A stretch of DNA of 64,000 nt from Chiridota heheva. Lineage: Eukaryota > Echinodermata > Holothuroidea > Apodida > Chiridotidae. A model generated the notes under the pieces. The model worked only from the letters and a program-made list of their open reading frames with translations, searched no databases and was not told where the DNA came from. Position numbers and translations under genes: made by a program. The stretch covers positions 304,001 to 368,000 of the forward strand of contig JAIGNY010001459.1 in assembly GCA_020152595.1 (NCBI GenBank), read 5' to 3'. How positions within the stretch are numbered: position 1 is the stretch's first letter; every line of letters begins with the position of its first letter. This document shows, in pieces, positions 36,655 through 48,085 of the stretch.

Positions 36655-37165
36655 TATACATGATAACCCCCTTTATGTATGATAACCCCCTTTATGTATG
36701 ATAACCCCCTTTATGTTTCTTCCTCTACATGGGATGGTTAATATATTTTATCCCCCTTCCCCAAATTATGATACTTTCTCTAGACCCATTATGCTCCATC
36801 AGTATACATGATAACCCCCTATGTTCATTCCTCTGCATGGGATGGTTGATATATTTAAACCCCCTTCCCCAAATTATAATACTTTCTCTGGGCCCATTAT
36901 GCTCCATCAGTATACATGATAACCCCCTTTGTTCATTCCTCTGAATGGGATGGTTGATATATTTGTTTCCCCTGCCAAAAACACCATGTTCAAAATTATA
37001 TGATCCTTTTTCTGGGCCCATAATGCTCCATCAGAACCCCCTTTGTTCATTCCTCTGCATGGGATGGTTGATATATTTGTTCCTCTGCTCAAAAAAACCA
37101 TGTTCAATCTGATATGATACTTTCTCTCAGCCCTATATGTTCATTCCTCTGCATGGAAATATTGC
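36655..37165. repeat. Tandem repeat of about 110 bp
   Basis: Four to five diverged copies of catgggatggttgatatattt...gatactttctctgggcccattatgctccatcag, plus three short copies of gataacccccttatgtat at 36660-36715. Non-coding. Confidence 0.85.
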
Positions 37166-38524
37166 AAAAAATTGTATTCAAAAGGTTGAAAACAGTTCAT
37201 TGGGCCAGTTCTCCTTTCCTCTAGTGTTCTTCTACTTTATCCCTTGGCGACTTTCTTTTCGTTTCTAGCTAATTGTTAATTGGCCATTTCCAAACCCACC
37301 ATTTCCCTAAAGAAACTGCTTTTCTTTAAACTAAAACACAATGGAATTATATTCAATAACAGAGAGTAAGTCAAGCTGTAAAAATGACATTACAAATTTT
37401 CTCGAAATAATGGATGGTAGAATGTGGTAAAAGTACCTTCCCCGAGGGTGAAAAAATAATAATAATGATAATAATCCATCTTTTAATTTTTTGTTAATTT
37501 TCGAATTTCTTTCTACTAAACCCTAGAACACTCCAAACCTGGGGATTAATAGACTTCTGATCTTCCTAATGTACCACAGGCAAACCACAATATGTAAACT
37601 TTCCTCAAGAGATCCTTAAAAAGTTAAATTTCATTCTAAGACAGATGGTACTCTCTCAAGTTTAGGATTAATCCAAGTAGAGCTTAAACCAACACACAGT
37701 CAAAGTGGACTATGTTTTTAACATTTATTTCTGCTTCTCTTTGCCATTGTAACATACAAAACAACATGAAGAGTAAGAGGCTGCCCCAAACCACAGCACT
37801 GTGCTGTAACGATTGGAACAGCCTTCATATGCCAGGCTTATACGGTTATAGCTTGCTCCCTGGCTATGCCTATGGTGACACACCCTGAGTTATATGGACA
37901 TTCCGCATACACTTGTCTTGTTCTTTTTATCTTAAAAATAATCAATGGTTTTTACAAAGATTTTGTGTGTATAATTATTGTAATTCTTACAGCAACTAAA
38001 TCCTTTAATTATCATAACCAGTGAAGGGGATTTATTGAATAAAATAAAATTTAATGGCAAAACTTCACTTAATCCAATCAAGTGATCAAGTGATAAATAT
38101 GCATCAGCAAAAGGTCAAAGGTCAAATCCTTTTTGATAGTGAGTTAGGAAAAAGTTAATTTGCTCTCTGAATTTCCTTCAGGTGGAGAAGGGAATTTTAA
38201 GTTATAGTAAAATAGTAATCCTGGGTTACAACAGGAAAGAATTAAAGGGAAACACACAGGAATTTGGTTATAATGAATTAGGCAATGGATCAACTATTGA
38301 TGGAAGGGAAGATATGGATGGATGAGTCAGTAGGCTACACACAGTGGATCAAATTTGGTGATGGATAGAACAAAGATAGCACTTTAACAGATCAGATGCC
38401 ACAGTTAAAGTTATGGGTGTCAGTCATATTCTGCAGCATTGTACAGTACTGGTAGAGACCAATTTGCTTGAATTTCTTTATTTGATAGGGTTTGACTGCA
38501 ATTTGAGTCAAACTGCATGTGCGA

Positions 38525-38712
38525 TAGGGTTAGAAAGGGAAATAGGGTGCAAAGAGACAACAGGGTGCAAAGAAACAACAGGGTCAATAGGGTGCAAAGA
38601 GACAACAGGGTAGGGTGCAAAGAGACAACAGGGTAGGGTGCAATAATACAACAGGGCAGGGTGCAAAGAGACAACAGGGTCTACAAGGGTGCAAAGAGAC
38701 AACAGGGTCATG
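38525..38712. repeat. Minisatellite GGGTGCAAAGAGACAACA
   Basis: Roughly nine units of 18-23 bp, with spacing varied by insertion of agggta or tcaat. Confidence 0.9.
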
Positions 38713-39254
38713 TAAATAATTATGGTGATGTAGTGGAGACTAGTTAGAACATGGCAAGACCACTTGAAACTTTTTTGGAAAGAATTTATGCAACAATGAA
38801 AGGAATGTATGGATAAGGACAGATTTAACAAGGCTTTTACTTGCATTGAAAATACCAGTCATCAGGGAGGAATATAATGCAAAAACAGCAATGGATTGGT
38901 GGGGGCGGAGTCAGTCAATGTGAACACGATTCCCTTTTGCTCTGAAAACAATATTCAAACTGTAAAGCGGGGCAATGTTTTAAATTCTGAGGCCATTTAT
39001 GATACTTGGCATTAATTCCCTTTCACTGATTACAAACCTGAAACAGTATTATATATATTTTTTAAACATGCCACTGAATAAATTCTGTATGCGGAATGTC
39101 CCCCTTATCAAAAACTCTTTCATATGTCGTTCGCTAAATTCAATTATCTTAAGCCCTAGGGAAGAATTTCTGATAAGTTCATACTGCTCTCAGGGTTTAT
39201 AGTGTCACCATCCCCCGACCCCCTTCCCTGCTGTGTTTATGGTGCCCACACAGC

Positions 39255-39357
39255 TTATAACATGATATACTTATCATCCAGTTCATCCTCAAACTTATGC
39301 ACTTTTTGGTCATCTTGAGCTCTGACAAGAGACCTACAGAAGTCCAAAGTTCCTTTC
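39255..39357 (-). CDS. Terminal exon of an unidentified minus-strand gene
   Basis: A strong acceptor (ttctttcag) is followed by 33 codons and TAA. The peptide starts KGTLDFCRSLVRAQ and ends KFEDELDDKYIML. It is not low-complexity and looks like real coding sequence, but I do not recognise the family. It lies about 14 kb upstream of the first visible PNUTS exon on the same strand. It is therefore either a neighbouring gene or nested in a very long first PNUTS intron. The entering phase (one base belongs to the previous codon) fits the candidate exon at 39513-39579 only if a non-GT donor is used. Confidence 0.5.
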
Positions 39358-39512
39358 CTGAAAGAAAAATTATAATTCTTTATATTGTTTCTTTATTTCA
39401 TGACACCGTGTAGTCCTGTTGGTACTTTAACTGTACCTTCAGTTCAATAGCTTACAATCGACAGAATAATAAGTTACCATTTTGGAAATAATATCAGCTA
39501 TGGTTTATCTTC

Positions 39513-39579
39513 CCAGGAACATGATAGGTTGGTTTGAATCCGAGAGCAAGTGTTGTTAGCTGCACAGGCTTGGTATCAT
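39513..39579 (-). CDS. Candidate penultimate exon of the same unidentified gene
   Basis: A good acceptor (tttactgtacag) opens a 67-nt stretch encoding DTKPVQLTTLALGFKPTYHV plus Pro. No GT donor occurs at a useful position; the reading frame continues to a TGA about 18 nt further on. Ending the exon after CCTGG, where the genome reads gaagat, gives exactly the phase required by the exon at 39255-39357. Either the intron is a rare GA-AG type, the donor is mutated, or this is an alternative terminal exon ending PGKINHS. Function unknown. Confidence 0.35.
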
Positions 39580-40576
39580 CTGTACAGTAAAAGGAGAAGA
39601 AGAAAAAGTGAAGTTTTATGTGACAAGAAATCTTTTTTTAAATCTAATAATTGAACATTTTAACTTTTTTTCTTCTTATTCACACAAATTCTTTCTCACG
39701 CAGCCATTTGTCGGTAAACTTATTCTCTCCCACACCAATACGAGCGACATCAAAAATTAACTAATACCAATATATCATGTATCAAATCAACATGGTCATT
39801 ACGCAGGTAAGAATAAATATATGTTGATTCCTTACAATTTAGCAAATAGATATTGATTCATTACAATTTAGCAAAATACAGCAAAACACATCAGTTATTT
39901 GGTGTCTTTGCCAGTATATGGTTATGAAGAATCTTTCATTCCTCAATGTTGTGACAGCCCTAATAATATCCTTTCATGTATTTTCAATACTAAGATTAAC
40001 CTCCACTCCTTCATTACCCTAAACTTTGACACATGCCAATTTCATAATAGACACTGCAGAATAAATATACAGCAAAATTCTTGTTTTTCGAATCTCGACA
40101 CAGAAAACAACCCAGGCCGCTCAGCATAAATTATTAATGATGAGAAATACATGTACCTTCATGTATTGCAACTTTACATGAACACTTAAAACGTGATTTG
40201 TTTTGCTGTTTACTACATGCACACTTCCATGACACTTTCATGCAAGTACATTTTAAGTTGCTTTACACTTAAATGACACGTCCCTTATAACAGACCTGAC
40301 TTTTTGAAGGGAAATTATGTAAATCTTACAAAAATGAGAAATTTTGAAATTATTTTCTTTTCTTTATAAAGTCAACATTGAAATGAACAAGCAAGTTTCA
40401 ATAATTTTGTCATTTAAAATGCACACCGTCACAGATTTTATAATGGAAAAAAATGTGCTTTGTGTGAGTCTGTATGACACGCTATGCTTTTACTCCTCTT
40501 TTGGCTAAACACCAGTTGAATTAGAATAAAATATACTAAGTGCCAAGGTAAAGCATAGTCTGTTACGACCACTCAT

Positions 40577-40724
40577 CAGGGTTTAAAAAACACAACAAAA
40601 GTCACTCGCCAATCATTTACACAACGTAGCTAGTAAATTTGTGTACATGGTATATTATATTTCTACTCGCCACATCTTTTTTGGCTGGCTAATGGTGAGC
40701 AAGCGAGTGGTTTTTCCAACCCTG
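40577..40724. mobile_element. hAT-like MITE, 148 bp
   Basis: The left end starts CAGGGTTTAAAAAACAC and the right end, reverse-complemented, CAGGGTTGGAAAAACCACTCG. The flanks ccactcat (40569-40576) and cccctcat (40725-40732) match at 7 of 8, fitting an 8-bp target duplication. Related to 9083-9507 and to a fragment near 11880-11930. Confidence 0.65.
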
Positions 40725-41094
40725 CCCCTCATCCATGGATGATCAACTTTTTTATTTCTCTAAATGAAAAAAAATATATATATATATCTGGATGACAACA
40801 AGTATGGAATCCCCATAGTATCACTTTTTAAAACTTAAATCAGGAAAGAAAATAGAATTACTAGTCTTCCAGTGCTTACAAATTTTGCATGTCTACAAAT
40901 CCTCAAACTCTGATCAGCCATTACATGAAAACTATTCAAATACTATTAAACTCATAAATTGCAAGACCTTTTAATAGGAAATAAACAAATGCTTTTTCAT
41001 AAAGCTGATTGATTTGCGATTTTTTTTTTAACAGTCATGTCATTGCATATCATGAAATATTTGTTCCATGATATTTATTTATACGCCACACCCA

Positions 41095-42056
41095 CCATGC
41101 AGATTAATAAACATAAATCCAACTTGTCATTCTGGAGATTTCGTGTTTACAAGCTTTATTTGACAAAACCACGGCCCCGCCCACTGTGCATAAGAATGAG
41201 ATTCAACTGTTTTTTTACCATGCGCATGTGGACACCAGCTAACAAATTATCATACCAAATATCAAATAAAACAGACATAGTTTTGTTGAAATGTGCATTT
41301 CAAGATTTTTACGTTAAGCCCCGCCCACTAAATAATATGCATAACATCATCACCAAAAACAATAAGGCACAGCTTAGCCATGGGCTACCTGTGTACAATA
41401 TATGATATGAATCGACTTTACCGGTCTTGGGATATCATGCTTACAAGCTTTAATTTGTAATACCATTTTAAGCCCCGCCCACTGCACATAATGAGATTCA
41501 ATGTTCTTAAACCATGAGCATGTAAACATTAGCTAAGAGCATTATTATCCCACATATAAAACAAAATGGACATACGGTTGTTAAAATATGTGCATTTCAA
41601 GATTATTTAAGTTAAGCCCCACCGCTCACAATATGTATGGCATCACCACCAAAAATAATAGGGCGCATATGCAGCAGACTACATTGTGTACCACATATAA
41701 CATAAATCCAACCTGTTTTTGAAGATTTCGTGTTTACAAGCTTTATTTGAAGAAAAAAAAAACACTTGAAGCCCTGCCCACTGCGCATAAGAATGAGATT
41801 CAACATTTTTATACCATGCACATATGGACACCAGCTAACAACATTATCATACCAAATATGGAACAAAATGGACTTACCGTTGTTGAAAAATGTGTATTTA
41901 AAGATTTTTACATTAAGCCCCGCCCACTCATTAATATGCACGACATCATTTATCACAAAAAACAATAGGGCACATCTACGAGCCATGGGCTACCTGTGTT
42001 CCATATATGATATGAATCCACTTTACCGTTCTTGAGATAAAGTGTTTACAAGCTTG
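41095..42056. repeat. Three-copy tandem repeat of about 290 bp with CCCCGCCCAC boxes
   Basis: Each unit has tttacaagctttatttg, a cccgcccactg.gcataagaatgagattcaa segment, accagctaacaa.attatcataccaaatat and ttaagccccgcccac. A partial fourth unit follows (tgtttacaagcttgg at 42040-42055). ORFs inside differ from copy to copy and are not coding. Confidence 0.85.
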
Positions 42057-42365
42057 GCATCACACACATGTACATACACACACCTTCATGACCGCATACT
42101 GTAGGTTCTTGATGCTATCGCATCAGAACCAAAATTACTTCTGTAGCTGTACAGCTACTGTACTTACAAGAGTCCAAAGTTCTTAAAGGAATAGTTCAAG
42201 CATGTTCATCTTATATGAAAGAGGACTTCAAAAGAAACAAAATGGTGAAGAAAGCATTCAAAATCTTATTTCATTAAGGAGATATTTAAGTTTAAAGTTT
42301 GGTATCATTCATGTAGAAACGACTGAAATCAGAATAGTTGTGATGTCATAATCTCAATAGCTCAT

Positions 42366-43318
42366 CTGCAGCCGCCTGTCCTGGCCTCGCCCTCTCCTCA
42401 AGGTTACCCGGTGGTACCTCTATCTACTCTGCTGAGGAGGCATGGCCATTCTCCTAGCCCTAAACTTCATAGAACTCTCTTTCCGCCCATATTTCGTCAT
42501 TTTTTCCAACTCTAAATCCGTCCTCACCAAAATCCTCAACATGCTCTGGCCCAACCCTCTCATTCTACAAATCCTTAACAAACTCCACACTCTTTCCTCC
42601 CTAGGTAAGAAAATTATCTTTTTCTAGATTCCCAGCCAAGTCGGCATCTCTGGCAACAAGAGAGCCAACAGAGCTGCCAACAAAGCTGTCAAATAACATC
42701 TCTCCTTTTCCTATTCCACACTCAGTCCTTTGTCTCTCCATTTCCAATTACATTAATAAAACCTGGCAAAGCTCCTGAAATCACGAAACCAGTAACAAAC
42801 TTCACACCATCAAACTCAAAGTCGGGACCAATACCACTCAGCACAGTCTCAAACGCAGGGAAGACATCGTTGTCACCCGCATCTGCCTCAGCCACTCCTC
42901 TCTTACTCACTCCCATCTCTTATCCGGCTCCCTTGCCCCTCTCTGTCCCACCAATCTCTCCATCAAGCATATTTTCTTAACCTGTCCCCTATACCAACCA
43001 GAACTCCAGATCTCTTCTCTCCTCGATCTATTCGAAAACAATTCTCCTCAACATCATCAACTTAATCCGCAACAACCTCTTCCACTACATATAATCTCCC
43101 CCCACCCCTCCCTTTCTACACCTAACTTTACACACCCCTTTCTTTTCACCTAAATTTTCTCCCACATTCAGCCTTTCCACTTTATCTTCTTTACAAACCT
43201 TCCATCTCCTCACTATCCTAGCTCTTACATCATAATGTATTAACACCCTCTTGGCACATTTGACTCTTGACTGTCGCGGTGCCATTAACATATCAACAAA
43301 CCAAACCAAACCAAACCT
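42366..43318 (+). mobile_element. LINE 3' half with RNase H domain (family L-A), copy 4
   Basis: Split over frames by indels, it reads RLPGGTSIYSAE, AILLALNFIELSFRPYFVIF, then NSKSVLTKIL, IPSQVGISGNKRANRAA and RICLSHSSLTHSHLLSG with LSIKHIFLTCPLYQ. This is an RNase H domain with the retroelement C-terminal motif. The first catalytic-type Asp (FSDSKS) is Asn here. The 3' part shares atttgactcttgactgtcgcggtgcc with copies 1-3 and ends in (AAACC)n at about 43296-43318. It is a dead copy. Confidence 0.8.
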
Positions 43319-43319
43319 G

Positions 43320-44740
43320 AAAGAGATACAAGTGAAAAGTCATAGACTTGTTGGGCCACATTCCCAGAATTCACTTTTCAGATTGTACCTTTATTTCGAT
43401 CATAAAATGACACTAAAGAAGAATCTGGTGAAGGAAGTTTCAAGACTGCTCCGATAGTCATTTTCCAACTGCAGATTGTCATACAGTATATAAATTTTGC
43501 AAGTTTATTTGTTTAGGGAGTTCCATATTAATGTTTTGTAGGGTCTGTTATCTTGCCCCCCCCCCCCTCCCCCATAAGAATGACAATCTTTATGGATAGA
43601 AAACTATTGTATAACACTGTATAATACTAATTAATCTTTCAACCAATCTAACAGCAGATCCCTTTAAATGAGGGAAGTCAAATGTTAAGTATTTAAAGGT
43701 GCATGGATGTATTAAAATCCATCCCAGTAGCAACAAATCTCTTCATAATTAGTTGAATTTTTACCATGTTACAGCATTTTTAAAACTAAATTAAGCAAAT
43801 TTTGTGATGTATTATCGGACGACCGTGGTATTTTCTTCTGTAAATCCCTTTTTTTGTTGAATGTCTATCGTAATTCTTCGAGTTGGTACAGTAAATTCTG
43901 ACCAAAAGACTTTTTAAGTCTATGCCATGCCACTAAAACACTTCTACCAGAAATAGCTAGACTTTCCCCATCACATACAGAAGAAAGATTTAGGATTTTT
44001 TTTAGAGAACTGCATAAAGATTTTGAGGTGTTTGCCAATCACACATCATAAATTCTGCATAAATTAAAAACTCTTCGAACTTCGATCAGCCGTAACACGA
44101 AGGCTTAAAGTATTATTTTCAAAATTCTAAAACTGATCTGCTCAGATTCTAATATAGATATTGCTTCATGTCCATAGACCTTAAAGAATAATGCATATTG
44201 CATAGTACCTGTTGACTCAATATAAAATCATACTGATGCAAAGTTGAGTTGCCGACTTTGTTTATCCTAATAATTAGTGTACGCTAAGCTCTGTTTTCCA
44301 ATTTTGTTTAATACTGTATGTAAACACTTGATGAAAGCATAGAATTTCTACTTTGTGTTAAAAATGGTGAAGAATCTACTTCCATATCTTATACTGTTAA
44401 TCAGACCCCTAGCTTGATTTAAAAAAAGGCAGGGTGTTAGACTTGTTGAGGGGCACATTAATGTGCACGCAAAGCGCAGCATCTTTTCAGCATGGAGTCC
44501 TGGGGCCCCCTTAAGGCTCAATCCCATGGTGAAGAAGCTCTGGGATTTCAGCTATAATCATACCTCAGAATGAAACTATTCTGATTAATAAGGACCATTC
44601 ATGAGCCAAACAGGACAATTGCTTACTATGCTATCATTCTGTGTTCTGTATCCATGTAAGGTATTCATTTGTGAGGTTTATTTTAAAAAAAGTCAAAAAA
44701 GATAAAGTAAACAAATAATATTAATCTTGAAAGAAAAAAA
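43320..44740. other. No gene recognised
   Basis: AT-rich; a C run at 43558-43571. 44454-44560 weakly resembles the ggcgcc-type repeat end at 28.9-29.1 kb. Confidence 0.4.
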
Positions 44741-44747
44741 AAATCTC

Positions 44748-45036
44748 ATGAGGGGCAGGGCGAACACCAGGGAGGCAGGCGAACACCAGGGAGGCAGGGC
44801 GGACAACAGGGGGCAGGGCGGACACCAGGGGGAAGGGCGGATACCAGGGGAAGGGCGACACCAGGGGCAGGGCGGACACCAGGGGCAGGGCGGACACCAG
44901 GGGGCAGGGCGGACACCAGGGGGCAGGGCGGGCACCAGGGGCAGGGCAGACACCAGGGGGCAGGGCGGACACCAGGGGGCAGAGCGGACACCAGGGGGAA
45001 GGCAGACCCCAGGGTGGGACCACATAGGGGCAGGGC
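44748..45036. repeat. G-rich minisatellite CAGGGCGGACACCAGGGGG
   Basis: About 15 units of 18-20 bp with GGGG runs, a potential G-quadruplex former. Apparent ORFs on both strands are repeat artefacts. Confidence 0.92.
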
Positions 45037-46617
45037 GGGCCGCCCCTGTAAAACAGCAAAGCTAGGGGTCTGTTAATAGCACTAGTGTTATAGAATTTGT
45101 ACTTTGTGTTACTTTTATCCCAATCATTTAGACCGCTTTGAAGACTTCAGTGAAGGATTCCAGTTCAATCTTGTTTGAAAAAGGACTTAAAAAAAATATA
45201 TAAAAAAATTGTGAAGATTCTACTGTACTTCCATTTCTTATACTGTTAATGGTACTGTACAGTATTATGGACAGGTATGTAATATGTACCCAGAAAAAAT
45301 AACATTTATTTCTTTAAATGGTCAGTGTCACTTGCAGTTTCAAATCAAATTTGGTAAAAAATTTGAGCATGTGCAAAAGTGATGACATACAGAAAGGAAA
45401 TGTATTTCTTTCCAGTGTCAGGGTTCTCAAATTGCATCCTAACTCTTCGTGAAGGTAATAATATGCAATTTCCTGTTCACTGTAACTTTCCCCTGTATCT
45501 AAGTTTTACTTCAGTCATTGCCATACAAATACAGCTTTCTTGCACATTTTGTTTTTATTGAAGTTAACTTTCATTATTGGACTTACTTGATCATTGAAGC
45601 CTTTCATTTGAACCCTTGTTGTACCTGGAAAGGGGACCTACACTTTACTCAATTAAAGTCCGACCAGGGGTTTGTATTTGGGTAGACAAACAGATGGGAG
45701 GACTAACCTTAATTTATTGAAAAAATGTCTCAGGGGCCCGAAATTATTGTACATTAGTTTACCACTAGCCCATCAGGATTTCTAACAGTACCTCACATTC
45801 CAGTAGCCTGTTTCTTTACATCTGACATAAATATACTAGAATGATTATAGGACTAGCACGATGTGCTTGTGCTAATTTTGAGCCCTAAAATGCCTGTTAA
45901 ACATGACCAGTTATAACACATATCTTACCTGGAGAAAAAAAAAAAAACAGCATCTAACAAGCTACTGTATGGGGCTTATAAAAAAAATTAAAGTAAATTT
46001 ATCATGCGAGTAAATGGGCAATGCCACAATCAGAGGTATAGGTAGCCTAAATTCCCCCCCCCCCCCCTCCCCTCCCACCTGCAAGTAGATTTCAGATTCC
46101 CAGTTGTATACTTCCTGCCTGGTTGGGAGGTAAAATTGCAAAAATATTAAAACAAAATTGGTAAAATTAAAGGAAAATTTAGCAAAATTATTGAGAATTT
46201 TGATAAAATTTAGCAAAATTCCTAAAAAGTTGAAAAGTTTCAAAAAATTGGCCCAAATTTTCAGATATTTGAAGGAAATTTTCCAATAATCAAAAAAACT
46301 GTCCGAAAAGGAAGAAAATTTTCTAAGTAATGAAGAATAATTTTTCTTAAACATTTGAGATTTCCAATTAGGAGTAACTTGGATGTTGATAGAAACTTAA
46401 TTTTGCAATTTTCCTGCTTGTAACTAATTTTTTTTTTTTTAGGTCTTGTCCCACGCTTCCTCCCTAGCCACATTTTGTCTCTAAATTTTTAATTCCTGAA
46501 AGATAGAGATAGTGTATGTCTTTGTATTGTATAATCATCACAATTTACTCAACATGATTACATATTATACTTTGAAGTCGTATGTTATTTTAGAATTCCT
46601 TTATAATTGCCTGTTAC

Positions 46618-47172
46618 ATGTATTTTGGTCAAAAGTATTTTGGTCAAAAGTATTTTGGTCAAAAGTATTTTGGTCAAAAGTATTTTGGTCAAAAGTATTT
46701 TGGTCAAAAGTATTTTAGTCAAAAGTATTTTGGTCAAAAGTATTTTGGTCAAAGTATTTTGGTCAAAAGTATTTTAGTCAAAAGTATTTTGGTCAAAGTA
46801 TTTTAGTCAAAAGTATTTTGGTCAAAGTATTTTGTCAAAAGTATTTTGGTCAAAAGTATTTTGGTCAAAAGTATTTTGGTCAAAAGTATTTTGGTCAAAA
46901 GTATTTTGGTCAAAAGTATTTTGGTCAAAAGTATTTTGGTCAAAAGTATTTTGGTCAAAAGTATTTTGGTCAAAAGTATTTTGGTCAAAAGTATTTTGGT
47001 CAAAAGTATTTTGGTCAAAAGTATTTTGGTCAAAAGTATTTTGGTCAAAAGTATTTTGGTCAAAAGTATTTTGGTCAAAAGTATTTTGGTCAAAAGTATT
47101 TTGGTCAAAAGTATTTTGGTCAAAAGTATTTTGGTCAAAAGTATTTTGGTCAAAAGTATTTTGGTCAAAAAT
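46618..47172. repeat. 15-bp satellite AGTATTTTGGTCAAA
   Basis: About 37 units. The last 22 or so (46840-47170) are perfect; the left third has single-base deletions and TTTTAGTC variants. The 15-nt unit keeps all six frames open, so the 110-158-codon ORFs are not genes. Confidence 0.97.
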
Positions 47173-48085
47173 ATTTAGGCATGCATGGCCATGGAAATGT
47201 TTTCTGAAAGAACCTTTGACAAAACTTGTGCTGGAATGTGATTACTGTACATTCGATATAATAAGCGCCCCTGCTCTAATAAGCGCCCACCCAACATTTT
47301 TTGATTAATAAAATACTCCACATCAATAAATAATGAATGCTGTTTACATGTTATGTTCCATACCTTTTTGTATGCTATCCTAAATCCCTGTTAACATGGG
47401 GAGAACAAATTTGTATTAATTACTTGTAATTACTTAGAATAGGGCTATTTCCCCCTTTGTTTCACCCAATTTGCACTGTACATAACCCTTGAGCATGGAC
47501 CCTTGTTAGGAAGAAACTTTGGGCCTGAAAACTTATTTTTGTAAGCGTCCCAGGCACTTATTACTTAAATTATTAAAAAATTAAAATCTTCACCAAAAAA
47601 AAATCAGAATATTAAATGAAGTAATTGTTTATCAGTGATGAAATGTCTAGATCTAAAAACTGTGAAGTATATGGCCCAGTAGTTTCTACTGTATTTGGAG
47701 GAGGTCACTACAGTAAATATTTCAGAAGGTGATGGTACATTATCTCTATCTACATGTAAGCTTAAGTATAGTTTACATTAAGTAAGTACTGTAAAAATGT
47801 TCGCCGTTGTATCTATACCATTTTAGTTTAGTATTGCCACATTTTTATGTATTTCTTTGAAAATTGCCTTTTTTTAAATCAGTAGAAATATTGTTCATAT
47901 AATTATTAAGATACAGTACATAGCAACATGCCAAGACCATCTGTTCATGTTTGTTTTATAGAAAGACAACAAATTGTCTTGCATTTGCCTTCATGACATC
48001 ACATTGCACACTGCAAGGATCACTTTTCAACATAATCTTTGAAATGCAATTACTCTAAAAGGGTATAGGATATTAACATGGTTTT

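Noticed and set aside
44693..45065. Pro/Ala/Cys-rich ORFs on the minus strand
   Set aside because: Artefact of the CAGGGCGGACACC minisatellite.
45590..45627. 38-nt candidate exon on the minus strand (ttccag acceptor, CAA/gtaagt donor)
   Set aside because: Splice sites are good, but its only open frame leaves in phase 0, which does not fit the 39513-39579 exon; no other partner was found.
46618..47308. Long ORFs of 110-158 codons
   Set aside because: They are translations of a 15-bp tandem repeat, open in all frames.
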